64,000 bases of DNA from contig CM060962.1 of NCBI GenBank assembly GCA_030765045.1, forward strand, positions 259,610,647 through 259,674,646, read 5' to 3'. Origin of the DNA: Tenodera sinensis (lineage: Eukaryota; Arthropoda; Insecta; Mantodea; Mantidae). Shown piece after piece: positions 57,641 to 64,000 of this stretch (the first letter of the stretch is position 1; every line of letters starts with the position of its first letter). The notes below the pieces were generated by a model. That model did not search any database, was not told the origin of the DNA, and was given only the letters and a program-made list of their open reading frames with translations. The position numbers were made by a program, and so were the translations under genes.

Positions 57641-58271
57641 CCTGAATCTATTGTTCACAATTTCTTGGGAAATCAAAGAGATGAAAGACAAGAAAAAAAC
57701 GATCTTAGTCATTAATGAACTTCTCAGGACATACAAAGAGCTAAGTTACAATATGTCTCTGTAGATCCGCTTCTTGCACACCTATCTCTAGCTTTTCAGG
57801 TAATTGTGACGTTTTCAGTGACGAGCAGGGAGTACGCTTCCATCAAAACATTTACGCAATGGAAATAAATTACCAGGGCATGGAGAACTCGTCTGTGCTT
57901 GCAAAGCATTGTTGGAATGTAATGAGAGATTCCCGAGAAGAATACTATAAATAGGGCTCGGAAGTTCATGCCCTAAAAAGCACTGAAATATGCATGCAAA
58001 TATGCTCTTAAAAATTTGAAAATATGCCAAGAAATATGCACTATTGAATTAAAACAATGCCCCTTTGCAGTAGACAAGACGAGTAAGTATAAATAATAAC
58101 GTTACCTTATTCCTTAGAGGTTGAAGCAGAAGTGGTCCCGCTGCTAGTATTAACTGCTAAATTGCAGTTCACAACCAACACTTTGCACAAATTTTCAACT
58201 GTAAAACATCGTCTGTTGTCTCGCAAAACACTTTTTTAACGTTCACTGCATGACAACATGACTCACCTCGC
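57641..58271. other. unassigned intergenic stretch
   Basis: No recognisable feature. Confidence 0.4.
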
Positions 58272-58515
58272 GAGTTGCATCAATATGTGCAACACTACCA
58301 ATATAAAAAGTATTATACAATGGAAAAAAATCATAAAAACCATAAAAATAATTAAAATATGCAATATAGGGACTATAATATTGAAATCTTCGTGAGTTGC
58401 ATCATCTGCAATACTAACAATATGTAAAATATTATAAAGATGGAAAAAATAATAAAAAAAAACCATAAAAATCATTAAAATATGCAATATAGGGGCTATA
58501 ATATTGAAATATGAT
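58272..58515 (+). repeat. tandem duplication, two units of 122 bp
   Basis: Units start GAGTTGCATCA at 58272 and 58394. Both contain 'AACCATAAAAAT(A/C)ATTAAA' and 'ATATGCAATATAGGG' and end 'CTATAATATTGAAAT'. They differ by small indels. The long Ile/Phe-rich minus frame over it is not coding. Confidence 0.85.
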
Positions 58516-60086
58516 GCATTTATCAAAATCAAGAAAATATGCAGTTATATGCCACATAAAATCATGTCCAAATAACTGAAAATTCCATAATTCGTCCACA
58601 TAATGTGTTGCTAGCTAATGCTGGATTTCTGACAATGAAGCCATTAATCCTCTTGCTCTCCTATATTTTTCACTGATGATATTGAAGAGAGCAATAGCAG
58701 TAATAGTAACCGCTTTTTAGAGAGCAACATATTTTTATGTTTTGGCGGTCACATCGCTCTCTCACAACCCCCAGAATGTCTGGAGGACCACGCCTGTCGT
58801 TGGTTTACGGGTCTCACCGACCTGACCGAATGAATGAATGCGGGTATTTGGACGTGCAAGCACGCCCGGGCTGCTTAGGGAGCGTTCCCTCTTCAGCCTG
58901 ACCTGACCGGGAGAATTATCAAAATAAATTCACCGACCACATCCTCTGATCACCAATCACAGGACGTATTACATGCCATGACAGGTCAGCATGTTAGGTG
59001 TTTATGTATGCTTTTACATAATGTAAAAGCATACATTTTTAAACCCTATGAAAAAACATGCAAATGCATGAACTTCCTAACCCTAATTATAAATGAAAAC
59101 CAAACAAACAACACAAAGACGTTCTAGTGAATAGTTAAACAAGTAACAGTCCAAAGGAAACAGTTCATATACGAGTATGTATATTCATACCAAGAGCCAA
59201 AACGTTTCTTGGGTGTCATAATCTTATCTTACTACAATTTGGTAATAATTCATAATTTTTATTAAGAGTACAGACAACTTTAATGTTTTTGTAAACATAC
59301 CCTTCCTGTTCGTATGTATACTGTAACGTTAATGCACACGTAGCTGCTAAATACAGTAGAAGAAAAGGGCTCTTTTTTCTTGTCAAGGTAGGAGAGGCAC
59401 GTTTGGCGACGAAACGCTCAAGTCGTTAGAGCCCACATAACTTACGTGCTAACGATTTGCTAACTTAGTGTCAGGACGCGATTTCTAACAATGCCTTAAA
59501 ATATTGCTTAGAGTGTCAGATTAGTTCGAATTCCCGTACATAAAGCCTCTTGAGGTTGCGGAATAAATTGGTTTTCCACAAGCTTGCTCTTCAAAACAAG
59601 ATAAGGGAGGTGATTTTAAACAGAGATCTATGCCTGATAAAAAATTGTAGGTATTTGAACTGAGATTCTATTTTGATCCGGTGTGTGGAGTGCTATCTTT
59701 TGCAAATTACCTGATATTTTCTCCCTACATATCCACAGAAACGTGCATTGCCGCTGCACTGCAGTCTGCGTTCATTTCCTGCGATTGTCATCTGCAACTT
59801 CTACAAGTCGTGACACACTCACAGTAATTAACTGTTTAATGATTACATCCAGAAGCTATAAATTACAACTCCATCTCTAATATACCGTAATATTAAAATC
59901 CACGTTGATTTACTTTGTAGAATTTGGTATCTAAGAAGCTAGAAAGCTAATTTTGTGCTCTCTTTACTGTTTGGTTAAAGACAGGAGACATTTTATATGC
60001 AACACAAATATTCTTAATTGAGATTTGGCTTGTAATGCACGATTAGGTTCCCCTGATTAGAGCATTACATTTTTAAAGAAGGATGT

Positions 60087-60087
<1 letters not shown>
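58516..60087. other. unassigned stretch with a GC-rich island and a long palindrome
   Basis: A GC-rich segment at about 58745-58920 differs from its surroundings and may be an old repeat. A hairpin-forming palindrome lies at 59004-59036. Confidence 0.45.
59004..59036. other. 15-bp inverted repeat with 3-nt spacer
   Basis: ATGTATGCTTTTACA and TGTAAAAGCATACAT are exact reverse complements separated by TAA. Confidence 0.85.
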
Positions 60088-60152
<65 letters not shown>

Positions 60153-60180
60153 TGTGTTTGTGTTTGTGTTTGTGTTTGCA
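60088..60180 (+). repeat. (GT)n microsatellite with GTGTTT variants
   Basis: About 63 bp of GT is followed by GTGTTT units. Read in reverse it gives spurious His/Thr/Asn runs. Confidence 0.95.
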
Positions 60181-60229
60181 AGTAAGAGGGAGAGACTAAA
60201 ATTAAATTGAATTTTGTGCAGGTGTGTAA

Positions 60230-60425
60230 AGGATCGCTTAATTTTGCTCAGGGACCACTTTATCAGGTTGAAGTTCTTCACTGCACCGTAAATCAGGGAG
60301 CATCTTCCAAAGAAAAACCATACTAAGGATTTTTACGACCGAAAGAAAAGATCCATTGGTCTCTGTAGGGTTTCAACCTGCGAGCTCGGTAACCAGCGAC
60401 TTGCATGTTACCCTTAGACCACAGA
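60230..60425 (-). mobile_element. tRNA-derived SINE-like element, family F
   Basis: In reverse complement 'CTCTGTGGTCTAAGGGTAAC' resembles a tRNA 5' half and GCAGGTTGAAACCC is a B-box-like motif, with tRNA-like spacing. No second copy in this window confirms its length. Confidence 0.5.
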
Positions 60426-60493
60426 GGAGGGCAGAGAGTGAGAGAGAGACCGGGGGGTAACATTTTAATATGCTAAGGATATTTAATATGTTA

Positions 60494-60562
60494 TTTATTT
60501 ACTGTAAGGGCTGAAAATATTGAGTATTCCGTCATCATTTTTCCAACAAGTTTATAAGCGAT
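60494..60562 (+). repeat. 69-bp segment shared with 41938-42006
   Basis: Both read 'TTTACTGTAA(G/A)(G/A)GCTGAAAA' and then 'TATTGAGTA(T/G)TCCGTCATCA', and continue to 'CAAGTTTATAAGC'. They match at roughly nine bases in ten. Confidence 0.7.
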
Positions 60563-60571
60563 ATTGTATTC

Positions 60572-60933
60572 TTTGTCATCATCTGATTACTCTCCCCGTA
60601 TGGAGGACTTACAGTTCTTAGGACTTAAAAGCCTGTGCGCCGGGTCAGATGCCCATCGGGGAGCAGACGACCCTATGAACCGGACAGAGGTTAGACCTGG
60701 AAAGGGTGGTCAGCACAGCTCCAGATATGAGAGTGAGGAAGAGGATGATATGAAAGTAGGTGAAATGGTTCATTGGAAAGGTGGTGATAGAGCAGTTAGT
60801 GGGGCAAACCAGAGAATCCGGAGAAAACCCGCCCTTCGTCCACCACGAATATCACTTTGTGGGTACCTTGATCAAACCCGGGCCGCCTGGGTGGTAGGCG
60901 AACGCTCTAACCGCTCGGCCACGGCGATGCACC
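60572..60933 (-). mobile_element. SINE family A, longer variant, with imperfect target duplication
   Basis: In reverse complement the head CGCCGTGGCCGAGCGGTTAG and CCTACCACCCAGGCGGCCCG match SINE-A. The B box is mutated (GGTTTGATCAAGG). The body beyond 'GGCGGGTTTTCTCCGG' is a different, longer 3' part. GATATTGTATTC at 60560-60571 and GACATTGTATTC at 60934-60945 form an 11/12-bp target duplication. Confidence 0.8.
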
Positions 60934-60995
60934 GACATTGTATTCATTTCTTTAATTTGATAACTATGAGGTCTTTTCAGTTTTAAACCTTTGTT

Positions 60996-61212
<217 letters not shown>

Positions 61213-61215
61213 ATT

Positions 61216-61440
61216 AAATTATTTTGTTGTTTAACGACGCTGTCAATTGCCAGGACCACATCAGCGTCGCCGGTGTGCCGGAATTTTGTCCCGCAGGAGT
61301 TCTTTTACATGCCAGTAAATCTACTGACATGGAGCTGTCGTTTTTAAGCACACTTAAAAACCATCGGCCTGGGCCGGATTTGAACCCGCGACCTTGGGAA
61401 CAGTAGGCCAGCGTCTAACCAACTGAGCCACCCAGACCGA
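61216..61440 (-). mobile_element. tRNA-derived SINE, family E, inside an AAT microsatellite
   Basis: In reverse complement the head GGGTGGCTCAGTTGGTTAGA and B box GCGGGTTCAAATCCGG are followed by 'TTTTTAAGTGTGCTTAAAAA' and a tail ending 'CGTCGTTAAACAACAAAATA'. Impure AAT repeats lie on both sides, so it either landed in a microsatellite or seeded one at its tail. Confidence 0.8.
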
Positions 61441-61530
61441 CTTATAATAATGATAACAATAATGATAACAATAATAATGATAATAACGATAACAATAATA
61501 ATAACAATAATGATAACAATAATAATAAAG
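61441..61530 (+). repeat. impure (AAT)n microsatellite, right block
   Basis: ATAATGATAACAATAAT-type units continue the array beyond the SINE. Confidence 0.9.
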
Positions 61531-61949
61531 TACTCATTTTGTTTTGCATTTAATACATGCCTCCCTTCAAATTGGTGTGTTCTGGGTGGTTGAACTGATC
61601 GGCAACACAGTTCTTGTAGAACAGAAGCTCCTCATTAAAGCTTCAATAGTATATTGATGCTTTGAGAACAGATCAATCTTTAAGTTATAACAATTCTGAA
61701 CGCTGTCCGCGGTGGACTCCGTCCTCCGGAACTGCCTAAGCTACATTATATTTGACATAATTACTCTCTGTCCGGTGTAACTATGGCAGTCACTATAAAA
61801 AAATGAGTGATGTTTTTTCGCCCTTACGATATGCATGAAAAATACAAATGAATTATAATTTGATATTGAAAAAGAATATTTGTATTAGAATATTGCTATA
61901 AGCACTAATGTTTAGATCTAAAATTATTTTAGATGATCAACCCTAAGAA

Positions 61950-62460
61950 CAGGTCTCAAGTTTCAGATACCTTGGATGTGAAACAGGCTCTCAGAAAGAA
62001 AGGGATATGCATCTAAAACTATCAAGATGTCAAGCTATATGTGGAACATTACACAGCACTTTAAGAAATAAAACAAGAAAGGATACAAGAATTAAATTTC
62101 ACAAAACAATGGCAAAGCCAGTGCCTTTATACGGAAGTGAAATCTGGTTTGTAACAAAGAAGATGCAAAGTAAAATACAAGGATCTGAAATGAAATTTTT
62201 GAAAAAAAAAAAACTAAAGGATGTGCAAAACTAGACCACATAAATAATGATGTCATAAGAACAGAGCTGAAAGTGAAATCTGCAAATGAAGAAATAGAAC
62301 ACAATAGAAATAGCTGGCTGTTACATGTGAAGAGGATGGACTGTGGTAGACTTCCGAAAATAGCTCTAAACTATAAACCAGCAGGTAGAAGAGACGTGGG
62401 CAGGCCGCAGAAGAGATGGAGAGATTTACTGTGGAAAACGAACAGACAATGTGTCTAACT
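61950..62460 (+). pseudogene. LINE reverse-transcriptase C-terminal fragment, RTE-like, copy 3
   Basis: The frame starts QVSSFRYLGCETGSQKERDM and continues IKFHKTMAKPVPLYGSEIW and MQSKIQGSEMKFL. A run of A bases near 62205 then causes a frame change, after which follow ELKVKSANEEIEHNRNSWLL, HVKRMDCGRLPKIALNYKP and GRRDVGRPQKRWRD. These are ordered motifs of an RTE-like LINE C-terminus ('FRYLG', 'KPxLLYGSExW', 'RLPKxAxxYxPxGRRDxGRPxxRW'). The end 'GTCTAACTCATGGAGTGAAG' leads straight into GAA repeats, which I take to be its 3' tail. Confidence 0.87.
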
Positions 62461-62860
62461 CATGGAGTGAAGAAGAAGAAGAAGAAAAAGGAGGAGAAGG
62501 AGGAGAAGGAGGGGAAAGAGGGGAAGGAGGGGAAGGAGGGGAAAGATCGGGATGAGGGGAAGGAGGGGAAGGAGAAGAAGGAGTGGAAGGAGTGGAAGGA
62601 GAGGAAGGAGAGGAATGAGAAGAAGGAGAAGGAGAAGAAGGAGAAGAAGGAGAAGAAGGAGAAGGAGAAGGAGGAGAAGGAGGAGAAGGAGGAGAAGGAG
62701 AAGGAGGAGAAGGAGAAGGAGAGGCAGAGGGAGAGGCAGAAGGTGAATGTGGAGGTGAAGGTGGAGGTGGAGGTGGAGGTGGAGGTGGAGGTGGAGGTGG
62801 AGGTGGAGGTGGAGGTGGAGAAGGAGAAGGAGAGGATGATGATGATGATGATGATGATCC
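62461..62860 (+). repeat. polypurine tract of GAA, GGAGAA and GGAGGT units, ending in (GAT)n
   Basis: About 400 bp is nearly all purine on the plus strand: (GAA)n, then GGAGAAGGA-type units, then (GGAGGT)n at about 62756-62820, then (GAT)n at 62836-62858. All frames give low-complexity Glu/Lys, Arg or Pro/Ser runs and are not genes. Confidence 0.95.
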
Positions 62861-63396
62861 ACTACTGTCTAGACTATTCCGAGTTCTCATATTAATATTC
62901 TGCGTACGTGTGAGGTTTAAAGTACCCACATATACAATATCGTCGCAAGCACAAGAATCCAAGACTTTAATGACTTTGCTCACGCTAATGATTTCATGTA
63001 ACAATTCCGCAAATGAACCTTGACTCCCTGCCTGTCAGCTTTAACCCGCTGCATCGTGTTGTTTTTATAATTAATGTTTCTCGCAGGTACTTCATAAAAT
63101 TACAAAATTCTTCCTACCTTGTCTACATAATTTATACCCCATGCAGTTTTAATATGTGCGAGGAAGAATGAAAGCCTCAGAGCCAGAGTAATTGTATTAT
63201 TTTCCATTAAGCGAAAAAATTGTGAGAATTTTATACTGTGCTGCATTTCACCTTCCTTTGGATGGTGCTGAAATCCCTCAATGTCTCTTCGTGAGCTTTA
63301 AATATATTAACTGCAATTCCACTGACCTAAAATGTCCATTCATTTGATGTTTCATACACATATAGCAACCCAGTAAGCATTTAGAGCCATAGCATA
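62861..63396. other. unassigned intergenic stretch
   Basis: No recognisable feature before the Tigger terminus. Confidence 0.4.
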
Positions 63397-64000
63397 CAGT
63401 AAAACCTGCCTAAAGCGGAACGCGATCGCTTCTGTAATATTTTTCCGTTTTCACGGGTTTCCGTCTCACAAAGGGTTGTACACATGTTAGTAAAGCAAAA
63501 TAAAAAATATATATATAACCATATAGAATTAAACGGAAGGAATAATTTAAAATAAAATTCTGTAAATAAAAACTGGGTTCAATTGTATGTTTTTCTATAC
63601 TTTCAACTTACATCTCATACATAATTGCAGTTTCTCAATTAGTTTCTTTTCTCCCCACATATCCATCAAAGTGCACTGTTGCAACTTCTTCACAAGAGAA
63701 CCCTCTATGATCTCCTTTGCATCCTGCATCAGCTCCAGGAGTTCTAGAACATTCTTGGAAGCTGCAAATTCCTGAAGGTCACTCACAACAGATAATGCTT
63801 CTCTGAAAGTGCGTATTTTCTGCTCCCTTTCGTTCGCTTCGTCATCATTGTCATCCATTCCTTCCGTGACTTCACAACTGCTGTTTCCAGCAGCAATATC
63901 TGCTGCACTTTGAATCCCTCTTAGATTATTTATGCAAACGGTTCCGGCAAAACCATTCCGTTTCCGCGTTAGGCAGTTTTCTGGTTTAGAGTGTTATTTA
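63397..64000 (-). mobile_element. Tigger/pogo DNA transposon, 3' end, running off the window
   Basis: It starts after TA (63395-63396) with CAGTAAAACCTGCCTAAAGC, a terminus of the CAGT...CCTxxxTAxxGC type found in pogo/Tigger elements. The transposase C-terminus lies inside in the expected outward orientation. The other terminus would be to the right of the window. Confidence 0.75.
63595..63976 (-). CDS. Tigger-like transposase, C-terminal part
   Basis: The frame from 63858 is MDDNDDEANEREQKIRTFRE, ALSVVSDLQEFAASKNVLEL and LELMQDAKEIIEGSLVKKLQ, ending before the terminus. It is open in frame upstream to about 63976, where KPENCLTRKRNGFAG resembles the 'xxNCFRKAGF' block that ends the DDE domain of Tigger transposases. 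The acidic linker plus helical tail (LxxFxxxKNVxxxLxxMxxAKxxIE) is the usual pogo/Tigger C-terminus. A stop codon just upstream of that block suggests this copy is dead, unless the window edge hides more. Confidence 0.65.

Noticed and set aside
62416..63004. Long Glu/Lys, Pro/Ser and Leu/His frames of 135-192 codons
   Set aside because: They are translations of the polypurine and GGT/GAT tract on both strands, with no non-repetitive domain.
63958..63985. Right-hand terminal repeat of the Tigger element (CTGCCTAACGCGGAA in reverse complement)
   Set aside because: It falls inside the open transposase frame, so a true terminus there is unlikely; treated as a chance or subterminal match.

Overview
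This window looks like AT-rich intergenic DNA from a large, repeat-laden arthropod genome, most likely an insect. The evidence is the mix of tRNA-derived SINEs with RNA polymerase III A and B boxes, APE-type LINEs, mariner, hAT, PIF/Harbinger and Tigger relics, long dinucleotide microsatellites, and no bacterial-style gene packing. The SINE and LINE style recalls cockroach, termite or orthopteroid genomes, but I cannot fix the order from sequence alone. I found no convincing host protein-coding gene, no true tRNA or rRNA gene and no CRISPR array. Almost every long reading frame is either part of a mobile element or a low-complexity artefact.

Layout. At 0-10 kb there are copies of an ~830-bp dispersed repeat (called R here), a PIF/Harbinger-like element with decayed inverted termini (5755-6658), a tRNA-SINE (C family), a rotted hAT transposase (7262-7905) and a well-delimited hAT element with a perfect 8-bp target duplication (8711-9650). 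At 10-16 kb there are SINE-B copies, a LINE tail, a full R copy, a degenerate P2X7-C-domain-like frame and a SINE-D. At 17-24 kb there is a mosaic: two oppositely oriented copies of an unclassified terminal-repeat element (E), an R1-clade LINE 3' end with a striking hairpin-plus-T-tract, a 266-bp perfect direct repeat, and a 5'-truncated SINE-A with a 12-bp target duplication. At 24-33 kb there is an R copy split by a LINE fragment, further SINEs, a pogo-like relic and a ~120-bp minisatellite. At 33-38 kb there is a short mariner, a solo LTR (TATA box, AATAAA, 4-bp duplication) sitting in a LINE RNase H relic, and SINE-G. At 38-49 kb there are hAT and pogo relics, more R copies and a textbook SINE-A with a 12-bp duplication. 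At 49.3-53.5 kb there is the only intact large ORF: a CR1/Jockey-group LINE polyprotein (endonuclease plus reverse transcriptase) of about 928 codons, next to a frameshifted RNase H LINE remnant. At 54.7-64 kb there is a near-perfect-terminus mariner MITE, SINE-B, -C, -A, -E and -F copies, microsatellite tracts, a LINE whose 3' tail runs into a 400-bp polypurine tract, and one end of a Tigger/pogo element running off the right edge.

How the parts relate: the elements do not form a pathway. They record successive insertions: SINE in R, LINE in R, solo LTR in LINE, SINE in an AAT microsatellite. Several microsatellites begin exactly at LINE or SINE 3' tails. The best candidates for something undescribed are element E, the R family, the R1-like 3' hairpin, and the 266-bp duplication, which may be biological or an assembly effect.
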